Assembly: GCF_004310295.1 (NCBI RefSeq)
Contig: NZ_SISB01000036.1
Coordinates: forward strand, 1 to 64,000
DNA from: Pseudomonas sp. BGI-2
Lineage (GTDB): Bacteria > Pseudomonadota > Gammaproteobacteria > Pseudomonadales > Pseudomonadaceae
Direction: 5' to 3'
DNA length: 64,000 nucleotides
Under the pieces are notes generated by a model. That model searched no databases, had not been told where the DNA came from, and was given only the letters and a program-made list of their open reading frames with translations. Position 1 is the first letter of the stretch, and the number at the start of each line of letters is the position of its first letter. Below are positions 36,301 through 46,205 of the stretch, piece by piece. The position numbers and the translations under genes were made by a program.

Positions 36301-37375
36301 GGGGTGCACCGGCACAAGTCCCAATGGTCTGGGATTGAGTATTGGGCCGGTTCCGTTCGGGCAATGGCGGCCGTTTCTTGATGCCTTGCCCTTTACGTTG
36401 AACGCTGACGGCGAGAAAGATGGCAGTGTGTATTTTCAATTGGCTGCTTCGCGGTTGTTGGAGTTGTCACCTCCCACTGCCGTGTCGTTGGGGACGGCCT
36501 CGAAAGCAGTGAAACTCTCTGGACCGGCCGGTCTCCTAAACGTCGTCGATTGGGGCTCGAAGATCACCGCTCAAGTGAAGGCTGTGTCGACGCTGTCAGG
36601 CAAGGCAATAGCAGGGTTGGATGTTGTCTGGGAGGGCATGGGGCTGGAGCATGTGTCCACCAAAACCAACTTCTATGGTGATGCAACGATCAGCTTTACG
36701 CCGACTGAGGTGGGTTTAGGTCAACTGACTGCGACTGTCGGAGATCAGGATTATTCTGAGTCGATTCTGTTGCCGTTTTTCTTGAACGACCCTCGGGAAA
36801 TACTGTCGCTCTCTAGCCCGGATCCTGCCGGATTTCCCGGAGAGGTGGTCTCGGCCAACGCTATCGTAGTCTCAGCTATCACTGGCACACCTTTGTCGGA
36901 TGTAGAGGTAATGTGGGGCTTCCCGGGCGTGACGATTGCACCGACGAGAACAGACAAAGAAGGGAAAGCAACTGTGATGTTCAGGCTTTCAGCGGACCAG
37001 CCGAGTGTTTTGGGCGCCTCTGTGCGAGGTGGAATGGCGGGGTGGGATTCTGCACTGCTATTGTTTACTGTTGAGGATCGGGAGCTAGCCATTGTTGATC
37101 TCAGTGGCAATGGCGAATACAAGGTAGGGGAAACTGCACGCCTCTACTTTCGGCTGGTTGTTAACTCCACTGGAGAAGGTGTCGAAGGTGTTAATGTCGC
37201 CTTTACCAAGAATGGTGTACCCGATGGCATCGTAAGATCGTCTGAACGAGGCATCGTGAGAAAAAGTTATCAAGCGGACCGATTTGGGCATTTCGAGATA
37301 CGCATGCGAGTCGAAAACACTGACGGTACAGTTAACGTTGAACAACGTGCAGGCATCAGTTTCGTAGATCCATGA
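33371..37375 (+). CDS. Lectin-like/Ig-like modular protein coupled to TcA
   Basis: A 1334-aa protein starting in an ATGA overlap with the TcaB-like gene, so it is made together with it. The N-terminus (about 1-170) resembles carbohydrate-binding beta-sandwiches (LVCNGDFSKGYECWKL ... aromatic-rich strands). The rest is modular: an Ig-like unit with a start like LKxGxVR-x-A-x-x-x-PVxxxGxR and the strand VQVLS...V-x-W recurs near residues 289, 508, 831 and 1046, with two more distant units near 1145 and 1240, and DDPW linkers follow several units. The last three units look like Big-1 domains (T-x-x-x-G-x-A). No signal peptide and no catalytic motif. A role in target-cell binding or in Tc assembly is inferred from coupling; I know no characterised homologue. 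Confidence 0.75.
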   Translation: MNDLMINSNSNLVCNGDFSKGYECWKLANPSGVAIEGDTWEGKPIAVMRLTNGGKVFQPLKVPIDLNLPGARYHLRFLYENTFKTSPGTVIVGKTGSGGETLEIELPAIGSSADTEPAALILLDLERYLPLELAFNKDDEIEITLISPKKTPEDGAFAAIRLTRIELHVELEPLRLVKLFNEEREFDPGQVLPLCLGATGTKSHTLALTVAPDSPWNNTEAALWIEDNPLEAIITSPELGDNQRIDLPWRLDCPDLKLAEPSLFDLNFYSKYTAAPFPIRVSLGHHRLVMNVLKDATFFPVLEYGQSVPLEVQVLSFYTESPVPDQEVTWRWGEEILHSGKTDGEGKAGISWQPTVTHEGLQVITASVSSPYYTSGDQVQTFEIRVLKDDPWKAVQVRFEDMQAAVWGDKSGHPGRGGLYPFTLMFPEGSPFLGSQVALCWGEGHHLPGELEVSADPDFDEFVDIAGNECVWTLDCGDRRDAVFGLYLTSPMLLRSSRDNAMSLARNKLKIGEVREANKRPVVDEGDRVHCMLQVLTLNDEPALDVRVDWVRPGGITTTTYTGTGGWASEFDIPTDAAAYGIEAQVWIREEIAPLKYLFQVEPLATSQWANDIVFSFDGGPIVRDERSMMCTVGANHLFRIEAREGSSFIGRRISINLRSETSGLLKFDPPLPYSELLTQEGQEFQITSDVGTSGLFELEIASEFLAEKRELSGRLIGARLEHEMEFVFDSRTSPLGEKSYPCIGAKHQVTLRPHAFSGAMGLRLHSTPLSSPVIVTPGMRTAQRITAGGVRYQIECPADVGAADFGIAFHTYYGGLLPIWDRSFKLDHNKLKVGAVRKAAVDPVLSKGERARLEIQYLSVFTNMPANGMKVQWGTPPIFSVTDDNGWAINDCKPESAGPNHVPVWFENPYDGSRTEESFEVVALEDDPWEKLWVETEDEPSHLWAAKTMFPRRGHEFSFTVSANDGNYLHGQDLALGCTGTSPNGLGLSIGPVPFGQWRPFLDALPFTLNADGEKDGSVYFQLAASRLLELSPPTAVSLGTASKAVKLSGPAGLLNVVDWGSKITAQVKAVSTLSGKAIAGLDVVWEGMGLEHVSTKTNFYGDATISFTPTEVGLGQLTATVGDQDYSESILLPFFLNDPREILSLSSPDPAGFPGEVVSANAIVVSAITGTPLSDVEVMWGFPGVTIAPTRTDKEGKATVMFRLSADQPSVLGASVRGGMAGWDSALLLFTVEDRELAIVDLSGNGEYKVGETARLYFRLVVNSTGEGVEGVNVAFTKNGVPDGIVRSSERGIVRKSYQADRFGHFEIRMRVENTDGTVNVEQRAGISFVDP

Positions 37376-37398
37376 TGTTCATTTATTTACGTAATTGC

Positions 37399-38726
37399 TC
37401 ACAGCTCTCCGGCCTTCTTCCCGCCCAGATACCGCGTCACCAACCCGGCCCCCAGCTCTGAGGGCCGGGCATCCACCACCGGCACTCCATGAGCACTCAA
37501 CCGCTCATGGAGCTGCGCCCGGTCATTCAAGTAGTCCACCGTCCCACAATAAGCCAGCGCCTCCGGCAAGGTTTGCACTGGCGCGTGTCGCAGGCTGTCG
37601 AGCAAGTCTTCGCGCAGGCTCGCCACCAACACCCGATGCAGTTTGCTCAGGCGTTTGACCGCGGTCAGTAGTTCTTCGTCGTCTTCATCCCGCAGGTTGG
37701 TGACCAGCACCACCAGCGCCCGGCGTTTTTGTCGGGCCAAGAGTTGGGTGGCGGCGGCCTGATAGTCGGCCGGGCGTTGGGTGCTGTCGAGGTCGTAGAC
37801 GGTGTTGAGCAATACGTTGAGCTGGCCCGTGCCTTTGACCGGGGCAAGGTAATGCGGTCGGTCGCTGGCGAAGGTGCTCAGGCCCACGGCATCGCCTTGG
37901 CGTAGCGCGATGTAGCTGAGCAACAGGCAGGCATTGAGTGCGTGATCGAAATGGGCGAGTTCGCCGTCCTGGCTGCGCATCCGTCGACCGCAATCAAGCA
38001 TGAAAATAATCTGCTGATCGCGCTCGTCCTGATACTCGCGAGCGATGGGCGTGCGCTGGCGGGCGGTGGCTTTCCAGTCGATCTGGCGCAGGCTGTCGCC
38101 TTCGCGGAATTCGCGCAGTTGATGGAATTCCAGACCGAGGCCGCGACGTTGGCGCTGGCGCACGCCGAGCTGGCTGAGCCAGTTATCCACCGCCAGCAGT
38201 TCACCGCCGTAGAGTCGGGCGAAGTCGGGGTAGACGCGGGTGTTGTCAGTCACGTTAATGAGGCGTTTGCCGGACCACAGGCCCATTGGGCTCGGCAGGT
38301 TGATTTCGCAGTGTTCGAAGGTGAAGTGGCCGCGCTTGAGTGGGCGAAGTCGATAGCCGACCTGGCTTTGTTCGCCGGGTTGAAGTTCGACCTCCAGTGG
38401 CAGGTTTTCGAAGCTCAGGCCATCCGGTACATAGTCGAAAATCTGAATGTTCAAGGGGTGACTGAAAGCATGTTCGACCTCCAAACGCACTTCGCTCCAT
38501 CGACCGAGTGCGAGGCTACCGGGCATTTGCCGGTGTACGCGAGGCGAGGGCAAACGCTTGAGGCGAACAGCGTCGAGAACGGCCAGGGCCAGCAGCGCCA
38601 GCAACAATCCCCAGTTGATCGACAACAGCCTCGACGGTACGTCGAATTCCAGTGCCCGCAATGTGCCCAGCACGATGCCGATGGCCAGCAGGATGGCGAG
38701 CCAGATCAGCAACAGGCGTGACGGTT

Positions 38727-38730
<4 letters not shown>
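37399..38730 (-). CDS. DUF58 domain protein of MoxR operon
   Basis: A 443-aa protein. Two N-terminal transmembrane helices (about 5-22 and 32-50) precede the DUF58 signature GLEFHQLREFREGDSLRQID followed by WKATAR, and a von Willebrand A-like fold. The metal site that would read DxSxS is DCGRR here, so it may not bind metal. DUF58 proteins are regular partners of MoxR ATPases and are thought to help assemble or regulate envelope proteins. The start is the GTG at 38730 overlapping the MoxR stop codon (GTGA); the open frame extends further upstream but only through the MoxR gene. It is the last gene of the operon and ends 23 bp from the converging Tc-associated gene. Confidence 0.87.
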
Positions 38731-39724
<994 letters not shown>

Positions 39725-39728
<4 letters not shown>

Positions 39729-40888
39729 AGCGTGTTCCTCAAGGTTTGCAGGTGGGCGACCTGACGACTGAAGTCAGCGCTGGACAGTCGCTGTTTCGGT
39801 CGCGGGCTCATCGCCTGGCTGATGGCGCGAGTGGGTTGGCCGGTCAGGCGCGCGAGCACCAGCCATTGCTCGGCAACGCCGAGTTGTTCGAAACCGGGAT
39901 GACGGCGCCGCACACGCCGCAGGATGTCTTGTTGCAAGGCTTGCAGCAGGTGCTGCTGGCCGTTGCGGCGCAACATGAAATCGGCGCTGGCGCGCAGGTG
40001 TTCCTGAAGTTGCCGGCGACCTTTCGCAGCAGGCTCCAGCAGCGGACCATGGCGCACCGCGACATGCCAGAGGGCAAGACCGATCAGGGCGATGAGGGCG
40101 ACCAACGCCTGAGGGAAATTTCGCAGCAGCAACGTCAGGAGGCTGTCGTGATCGGTGTTGAACAGCAGGGTCACGCCCGTGTCGGCGGTCAGGTACCAGA
40201 GCAGCCAGGCGTTGTCGTATTGGCCGATGGCCGGGGTTTTCCACAGGTCGGCGTCGGTGACCACGATGATCGAACCGAGCCCGTGGTTCAGCTGCATCAT
40301 GTGCGTGGCTTTGCCACTGTTGGCCCAGGCCTGGGCGAGGTTTTTCGGGTCTTCGAGATGGAACGCGGTATCGAAGCTGGCGTAGGCGGGCGCGTCCTCA
40401 TCTTCCAGGTACAGCTTGGTCAGTTTGGGGTAGGGGTCGTCGAGGGGATCCGGCGGTGGATCCTTGAGGTCTTTGCTCAGCGACTGGTGCAACTGCACGC
40501 GATCGAGCAGCAGGTCATTGCTCTGGCTGGCCTTTTCATCCCACAGCGACTGGGCGACAAACAGCAGACGCCCGCCGGCCCGGGTCCAGTTCATCACTTG
40601 ATCAATCTGGCGTGGCGTCATGTTGTAGCGATCACCCAGCAACAACAGACTGTGCTGATGCGGATCGAGGGTGGGCAGCACGTCGAGGCTGTTGGCATGG
40701 CCGACGGTCAGGCCCTGCTTACGCAGGAAATGCTCGGCGGCCAGATAGGGATTGGCCTGGGCTTCGGGTGTGGGGCCGTGATCGATTTCTGCCTGATAGG
40801 GCGTGGCCTTCAGGTACAGATAAACACTCAACGCACCCACCAGCACGGTGATAAACACGCCGACAGAAAGCCACAAACGCTGGCTCAA
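39725..40888 (-). CDS. DUF4350 domain membrane protein of MoxR operon
   Basis: A 387-aa protein with an N-terminal transmembrane helix (about 5-25), a large non-cytoplasmic DUF4350 region (about 40-230; LLLLGDRYNMTP, GGRLLFVAQSLWDE), and a second transmembrane helix (about 263-283, VALIALIGLALWHVAV) followed by a cytoplasmic basic tail. The DUF4350 part resembles a glutamine-amidotransferase-like/GldG-type fold without obvious catalytic residues. Both ends overlap neighbours by 4 bp. Its role in the MoxR system is unknown; it may bring the ATPase to the membrane. Confidence 0.83.
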
Positions 40889-42429
40889 CGGGCCACCCCC
40901 GGGCCGAACAATGTTCGCCAGCCGTCACACAGTTCCTGTTGCAAATGCGCGGGTGGCAGGCGATGCCCGTAGGCCATGTTCTGCCAATGCCCGGTCAGGG
41001 TTTTACTGAAGGCGAGCAAGGCCGGTTGGTGCAATTGCTCTACGCGTTGCAGCACCTCGCCTTCGGTGTCGGCGGGTTTCAGCGCCATGTTGTGGTCGTG
41101 CAACAAATGGCTGAGCAGGGCGCGATAGAGCAACCCGAGCGCCGCGCGCGGGTTGGTTTGCCAGAGGCTTTCGGCGCTGGCGGCAATGTCGGCGGGCAAG
41201 GTTTCGCGGCTCAGGTCCAGGCCGAACGCTTGCTGTGGTAACGGGCGTGCGGCTTTACGGTTTAATGTCGGCCGACGGCTGACGAATGCCAGCAACCAGT
41301 CGCGGTAACGCCAGATCAGCAAGCCGATGCCACCGATTACCGCCCCCCATAACAGTACTTCAATCAGGTTGGCGAGAAAGCCGAAACGCTGGCTGTCGAG
41401 CAGGCTGGCGAGTGCCTTCAGCCATTCAGGTGTTTTCCCGTCGTCCGGGGTTTTGGTGTCGGGTTTGTCTTCGCCAAATCGATAGCGGGTCACCGTTTCC
41501 TTGTTCTTGAACGGCGGCTGATCGAGGAGGGTTTTGATGCTGTCTCTGGAGGCCTGGCTGGTCAGCGGTTGGTCCAGCAGGCGTGGGCTGTCCGGGGTAA
41601 TGATCGGGTCGGCGGCCCAGACGTTTTGTGCGGCCGGCACCAGCAGGAGCGCCGCCAAAAACAGAGTGATCGCCGTGGTGTTGAGGCGTTGGCGCAATCG
41701 GCGGAACACCAGTTCGATGTCCCAGGCTTCGAGTACCGTGCGCCGATTCAGGTAAAGGCTGAAACCGCAGGCTACATAGATCGGTTCCCAGACAATCAGC
41801 ACCAGCACATAAAAGGCATTGGTCAGGTGTTCCAGCCAGTGCCAGTCCTGGGTGGCGGCGGTGATCAAGGTCTGCCAGCTCCAGTCGAGTTCGACCTGCT
41901 GTGGCAGGAACATATAGAACAACACCATCAAGCCAATCCACAGCGCACTTTCCAGATGCACACCGATGATCGTCAACCACTGCGCGGCGCCGGCGTTGCG
42001 CTGCAGCAGCACCCTCAAGCGCTGTTGTCGTTCGTCACCCGCCAGGCCTTCGAGTTGCACCACCGGCATCAGAAAACTGCGGCTCAGACTCAGGCGTCGC
42101 CAGGTCAGGCTGGCCAGCAGTTGTGGCTTGAGCAGGCGCGGCCATTGGCGCAGCGCCTGTTTCAAGGTGGGCGTTTCACCGAACATGGCTTTGGACAGTA
42201 TGTACAACGGCAGTCGCTCGAACGCTGGTTTCAACCACCAGAAAATGAACACGGCGAGGGAGGGTGAGTCCCACAGAAACAAGGTGAGCAGGGCGAAGAT
42301 CGGCACGGTGATGATGGCCCAGCTGGTCATCAGCAATCGTCGATGACGCTGGCTCAGCAGCACGCCCAGGTCCATGGCTTCCCAGGAGGTGCGCGGGCGG
42401 ATCACAACCGTGGCGTCACTCAGGCGCAT
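40885..42429 (-). CDS. DUF4129 domain membrane protein of MoxR operon
   Basis: A 514-aa multi-pass membrane protein: several transmembrane helices in the first 260 residues and another at about 345-362, then a soluble C-terminal DUF4129 region (about 410-510, with RAALGLLYRALLSHLLHDHN). The C-terminal region resembles the end of transglutaminase-associated proteins without a catalytic Cys-His-Asp. I take the ATG at 42429 (MRLSDATVVIRP); a TTG six codons upstream is less likely. It overlaps the SpoIIM-like gene by 14 bp and DUF4350 by 4 bp. Confidence 0.8.
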   Translation of the reverse strand: MRLSDATVVIRPRTSWEAMDLGVLLSQRHRRLLMTSWAIITVPIFALLTLFLWDSPSLAVFIFWWLKPAFERLPLYILSKAMFGETPTLKQALRQWPRLLKPQLLASLTWRRLSLSRSFLMPVVQLEGLAGDERQQRLRVLLQRNAGAAQWLTIIGVHLESALWIGLMVLFYMFLPQQVELDWSWQTLITAATQDWHWLEHLTNAFYVLVLIVWEPIYVACGFSLYLNRRTVLEAWDIELVFRRLRQRLNTTAITLFLAALLLVPAAQNVWAADPIITPDSPRLLDQPLTSQASRDSIKTLLDQPPFKNKETVTRYRFGEDKPDTKTPDDGKTPEWLKALASLLDSQRFGFLANLIEVLLWGAVIGGIGLLIWRYRDWLLAFVSRRPTLNRKAARPLPQQAFGLDLSRETLPADIAASAESLWQTNPRAALGLLYRALLSHLLHDHNMALKPADTEGEVLQRVEQLHQPALLAFSKTLTGHWQNMAYGHRLPPAHLQQELCDGWRTLFGPGVAR

Positions 42430-43393
42430 GGCGGGTTCGTCCGGCAAACAGCAGGTAAGTGGCCACCAACAACCAAAGCGCCACGCCGACCAGGTATTTG
42501 GTCATGGGCGCCGGCGCGGTCATCGACGACCAGTAGGCTTCGATGAATGCGGCAATCAGCAGAAACAGCATGACACCGCAGATCAGCAACACGCTTTTAC
42601 GCGCTGCCAGTCGCAAGGCTTCGGCGCGGGGCAGTCGCCCCGGTGCGATCAACGCCCAGCCCAGTTGCAGGCCGGCGGCCCCGGCCAGGGCGATGGCGCT
42701 CAATTCGAACGCGCCGTGACCGATCACGAACGACCAGAAGGTTTGCCCGAAGCCGATGTGCGTCAGGTGCCCGGCCACTGCGCCGATCATCAAACCGTTG
42801 AAGAGCAGGAAAAACACGCTGCCCAGACCAAACAGCAAACCGCTGGCGAAGGTCTGAAAGGCGATGCCGATGTTGTGCATGATGTAGTAACCGAACATCA
42901 CCCAGTCTTCACTGGCGGCGCGTTCCGCCGAGCGACCCAAATGACCGGCGACCGGGTCGTACATGCTCTGCATCTCAGTAACCTGCTCGGCCGGGATCAG
43001 GTTGTAGACCAGGTCCGGGAACAGATACACCAGCAGCGCGAAGCCGATCAGGCTGCCAAAAAACATCAGGCCGGCGGCGAGCACGAAGCGCCATTGTTCG
43101 CGCACCAGTCGCGGGAATCCGGCAAGGATAAAACTCAGTATGTTGGCACCCAATCGACTGCGATGCCGATAAAGCTGTTGATGCCCGCGTAGCACTTGTT
43201 GCTGCAACGAGTCGATCAGGAAACTGCTGTAGCCGCGCTCCTGAGCCAATGCCAAATGCTGGCAGAGCCGCCGGTAGTCTTTCGGGAAACCGGCGATCCC
43301 TGGAGCTTCCTTGCCGCGCTCCAGCTGTTCGAGCATCAGGGAAAACTGCTCCCATTCGGCCTTGTGGCGATTTTCGAAAAGGCTTTGCTTCAT
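42416..43393 (-). CDS. Stage II sporulation protein M-like membrane protein
   Basis: A 325-aa SpoIIM-family protein. The N-terminus (about 1-95) is soluble and helical with HKAEWEQFSLMLEQLE; from about 100 on there are at least five transmembrane helices, with the family motif NIGIAFQTFASGLLFGLGS near 175-193 and GHGAFELSAIALAGAAGL near 225-242. In non-sporulating bacteria this family belongs to the MoxR/DUF58/RDD gene cluster; its function there is not established. It overlaps the RDD gene by 4 bp. Confidence 0.88.
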   Translation of the reverse strand: MKQSLFENRHKAEWEQFSLMLEQLERGKEAPGIAGFPKDYRRLCQHLALAQERGYSSFLIDSLQQQVLRGHQQLYRHRSRLGANILSFILAGFPRLVREQWRFVLAAGLMFFGSLIGFALLVYLFPDLVYNLIPAEQVTEMQSMYDPVAGHLGRSAERAASEDWVMFGYYIMHNIGIAFQTFASGLLFGLGSVFFLLFNGLMIGAVAGHLTHIGFGQTFWSFVIGHGAFELSAIALAGAAGLQLGWALIAPGRLPRAEALRLAARKSVLLICGVMLFLLIAAFIEAYWSSMTAPAPMTKYLVGVALWLLVATYLLFAGRTRHAPE

Positions 43394-44121
43394 GCGGGCC
43401 CCAACAAACCACGGGCGATGCCGTTGAGTTCCGCTACGGCGAGTGGTGCAGAAACCTGCAACGGTTGGGCAAGGATGGACGCGAGTTCATGGGTCCGCGC
43501 CTCAGAGAGTTCAACCTGGCGTTCGGCAAACCCGAGGATGGCGCGTTGTTCAGCCAGCGTCAGGGTAAACGCCGGGCGTCGAGGCGGGACGTCGGGCAGT
43601 TGGGGGCGGGTCAACGGTTGTTCGCGGTAGATCACCAGCGTGCCGGCGGCGAGGTCGCCGAGGCGTTTGAAGGAGGGGTGTTGCAGGCAGCTGATGGCGC
43701 CGAGGAAATAGCCAAACGGCAACAGGTCGACGAATCGCAACAGGTTACGCAATAGCGAAGCAGACCAACCGATCGGGGTGCCGTCGTCCTGTACCACGCG
43801 CAACCCCATCCATTGTTTGCCCGGCGACCGGCCCTGATTGAGCACCTCGAACAGCACCATGTACCACCAGCTCACCCCGAACAACAGAATCGAGCCCAGC
43901 CCTGCGCCAAGTTTGCCGAGAAACGCCAGAACGATAAACAGCACGCCGAGAATCAGCCCGCGCAACCCGAGGTCGATGGAGAAGGCCAGCGCACGCGCCA
44001 TCAACCCGGCCGGGCGCAGTGGCAAGTCGATGCCTTCGGGCGTTTCGACTTGATACCGCGTGTCCAGTGGCGGGGACAGCGTCGCTTTCCTTGGCAGTGC
44101 TGTGGTCTCGAGCATGGGCAA
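43390..44121 (-). CDS. RDD family membrane protein, first gene of MoxR operon
   Basis: A 243-aa RDD-domain protein, with PAGLMARALAFSIDLGLRG (the Arg-Asp-Asp type N-terminal helix; here R, D) at about 37-55, a second and third transmembrane helix in 56-105 and the amphipathic GLRVVQDDGTPIGW. The C-terminal 90 residues are soluble. RDD proteins are small membrane proteins of unclear role, some linked to ion transport. It is the first gene of a six-gene operon; the 176 bp to the divergent exonuclease gene must hold the promoter, but I see no convincing -35/-10 pair. Confidence 0.85.
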   Translation of the reverse strand: MPMLETTALPRKATLSPPLDTRYQVETPEGIDLPLRPAGLMARALAFSIDLGLRGLILGVLFIVLAFLGKLGAGLGSILLFGVSWWYMVLFEVLNQGRSPGKQWMGLRVVQDDGTPIGWSASLLRNLLRFVDLLPFGYFLGAISCLQHPSFKRLGDLAAGTLVIYREQPLTRPQLPDVPPRRPAFTLTLAEQRAILGFAERQVELSEARTHELASILAQPLQVSAPLAVAELNGIARGLLGPA

Positions 44122-44297
44122 CCTTGATGTGGCCTGTTCGGGATTCGATATCCGTCCGATGCTAGCAGCCTCTCGGGGGAAAACGACATAACTATGTATT
44201 GCACGGTGAGTGGCCAGAGGTGGTTGAATGACAGATTACTGGCCGGGGCGGGATGTGAACGCCTAGACTTTGCCGATCTTCAGTTCAGGAACAGCCC

Positions 44298-45728
44298 GTG
44301 ACCTCGATCTTCTGGTACGACTATGAAACCACTGGCATCAACCCCCGATGCGACCGCCCGCTGCAGGTGGCGGGGATTCGCACCGACTTCGATCTCAATG
44401 AAATAGACGAGCCGGTCAACCTGTTTTGCCAGCCCAGCGACGACATCCTGCCGCATCCGGCCGCTTGCGCGATCACTGGCATTACGCCCGGCCAGTTGGC
44501 CGAACACGGTTTGAGCGAAGCCGACTTCATGACCCGGGTGCATGCTCAACTGGCGGCGCCGGGTACGTGCGGGGCGGGTTACAACACCTTGCGTTTCGAT
44601 GACGAGATGACCCGTTACAGCCTGTACCGAAACTTTTTCGACCCGTATGCGCGCGAATGGCAGGGCGGCAACAGCCGCTGGGACCTGATTGATGTGGTGC
44701 GTGCGGCCTACGCCTTGCGTCCCGATGGCCTCGTCTGGCCAACCGATGATGAAGGGCGGGTGACGCTCAAACTCGAACGGCTGACCGCCGCCAATGGCAT
44801 TGACCACGGCAATGCCCACGAGGCGCTGTCGGACGTTCGCGCCACCATCGCCCTCGCGCGTCTGATTCGCGAGAAGCAGCCGAAGTTGTATGACTGGCTG
44901 TTTCAGTTGCGCGGCAAACAAAAGGTGATGGATCAGATTCGGCTGTTACAGCCAATGGTGCATATTTCCGGTCGATTCTCGGCGGCTCGCAGTTATGTGG
45001 GGGTCGTGCTGCCACTGGCCTGGCATCCGCGCAACAAAAACGCCTTGATTGTCTGTGATCTGCATCTGGATCCCCAGGGCTTGCTCGATCTGGATGCAGA
45101 CACCTTGCGTCAGCGGCTGTATACCCGCCGCGATGACCTGGCCGACGGCGAACTGCCGGTGCCCCTCAAACTCATTCATATCAACAAGTGCCCGGTGGTG
45201 GCGCCGTTGTCGGTACTTCGCCCTGACGATCAGCAACGGCTGGGGCTGGACATGGCGCTTTATCAGGATCGCGTACTGCGGCTAAGTGACGCACAACAAG
45301 TTTGGCGGGATAAAGTGTTGGCGATTTATGCCGGCGAAGATTTCACTCCGAGCCAGGACCCCGAGCAACAGTTATACGATGGTTTTATCGGTGATCGTGA
45401 TCGTCGACTTTGTGAGCAAGTCAGGGCCGCCGACCCTGCCCAATTATCACAAGAGCAATGGCCTTTCGATGACGAACGTTTACCGGAATTATTGTTTCGA
45501 TATCGAGCACGCAACTTCCCTGATACGTTGAGTTTCGAGGAGCAAGAGCGCTGGCGAATATTCTGTCAGCAACGTTTGTCGACCCCCGAGTGGGGCGCGC
45601 CAAATACGCTTGAAAGTTTTGTAGACGCCGCGGCCCAATTGAACATTACTGCTACATCGTTTCAGCGAGAGGTGCTGAATGAATGGCAGAATTATGTCCA
45701 GGGATTACGCAAACGTTTGAATCTTTGA
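44298..45728 (+). CDS. sbcB: Exodeoxyribonuclease I
   Basis: A 476-aa 3'-5' single-strand DNA exonuclease of the DEDDh group, acting in recombination and mismatch repair and interacting with SSB. The Exo I motif is FWYDYETTGI (Asp and Glu at about 7 and 9), Exo II GAGYNTLRFDDEM, and Exo III HEALSDVRATI (His and Asp near 178 and 183). SH3-like and C-terminal helical domains follow, and the length is that of E. coli ExoI. The start is a GTG at 44298 (VTSIFWYDYE), 7 nt after AGGAA. Ends at a clear terminator shared with mvaT. Confidence 0.95.
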   Translation: MTSIFWYDYETTGINPRCDRPLQVAGIRTDFDLNEIDEPVNLFCQPSDDILPHPAACAITGITPGQLAEHGLSEADFMTRVHAQLAAPGTCGAGYNTLRFDDEMTRYSLYRNFFDPYAREWQGGNSRWDLIDVVRAAYALRPDGLVWPTDDEGRVTLKLERLTAANGIDHGNAHEALSDVRATIALARLIREKQPKLYDWLFQLRGKQKVMDQIRLLQPMVHISGRFSAARSYVGVVLPLAWHPRNKNALIVCDLHLDPQGLLDLDADTLRQRLYTRRDDLADGELPVPLKLIHINKCPVVAPLSVLRPDDQQRLGLDMALYQDRVLRLSDAQQVWRDKVLAIYAGEDFTPSQDPEQQLYDGFIGDRDRRLCEQVRAADPAQLSQEQWPFDDERLPELLFRYRARNFPDTLSFEEQERWRIFCQQRLSTPEWGAPNTLESFVDAAAQLNITATSFQREVLNEWQNYVQGLRKRLNL

Positions 45729-45737
45729 AAATGAAAA

Positions 45738-45795
45738 ATGCCCGGTGCTTTATACCGGGCATAAAAAACGCCAGCATCAGCTGGCGTTATTTTTT
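45738..45795. terminator. Double hairpin terminator between sbcB and mvaT
   Basis: Hairpin 2 (AACGCCAGC 45767-45775 / GCTGGCGTT 45780-45788) is followed by ATTTTTT on the plus strand and, read on the minus strand, by TTTTTT (45763-45768), so it works in both directions. Hairpin 1 (ATGCCCGGT 45738-45746 / ACCGGGCAT 45754-45762) followed by T-run on the minus strand gives a second stop for mvaT. Confidence 0.92.
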
Positions 45796-45827
45796 GTCGC
45801 GGATAAGTCTTTGACAACCTCTGGGGA

Positions 45828-46205
45828 TTAGCCCAGCAGGGTAGCCCAGCCTTCAACCACGTCACCGCCCCACTTGGCTTTCCACTCTTTCAGAGTCTTG
45901 TGGTTGCCACCTTTGGTTTCGATGACTTCGCCGTTGTGCGGGTTTTTGTATTGTTTAACTTTGCGAGCACGCTTGGTGCCGGTAGTTTTTACTGCGCCGC
46001 CGCGTGGTGCTTTGGTCTTGGACTCTGGATCCAGCAAAGCGATGATGTCACGCAGGGACTTGGAGTATTCGCCCATCAGGGTGCGCAGTTTGCCTTCGAA
46101 TTCCAGCTCGGTTTGCAGTTTGTCGTCTTGGGACAGGTTCTTCAAACGGGCTTGCAGCTCTTTGATAGCTTCTTCGGTGGCACGATATTCGTTGATCAAG
46201 GACAT
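45828..46205 (-). CDS. mvaT: MvaT-type H-NS-like xenogeneic silencer
   Basis: A 125-aa nucleoid protein. The N-terminal half (MSLINEYRATEEAIKELQAR) is the coiled-coil oligomerisation region; the C-terminal domain (about 80-125) has KQYKNPHNGEVIETKGGNHK and KEWKAKWG, with the Gly-Gly-Asn loop of the AT-pincer that inserts into the minor groove of AT-rich DNA. MvaT/MvaU proteins silence foreign AT-rich genes in Pseudomonas; the AT-rich start of the Ig-repeat gene at 22315 is the kind of target they bind (inference). The ATG at 46205 is preceded by AAGG. A longer frame to 46277 has no support. Confidence 0.92.
   Translation of the reverse strand: MSLINEYRATEEAIKELQARLKNLSQDDKLQTELEFEGKLRTLMGEYSKSLRDIIALLDPESKTKAPRGGAVKTTGTKRARKVKQYKNPHNGEVIETKGGNHKTLKEWKAKWGGDVVEGWATLLG

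Noticed and set aside
22315..37375. The A block as a tRNA-borne genomic island
   Set aside because: There is no integrase, tRNA gene or direct repeat at either edge; only composition at the start of the first gene is foreign-looking.
13438..37398. A holin/endolysin/spanin or chitinase release cassette for the Tc toxin
   Set aside because: No small multi-helix holin, peptidase, lysozyme or glycosyl-hydrolase gene is found next to either Tc block.
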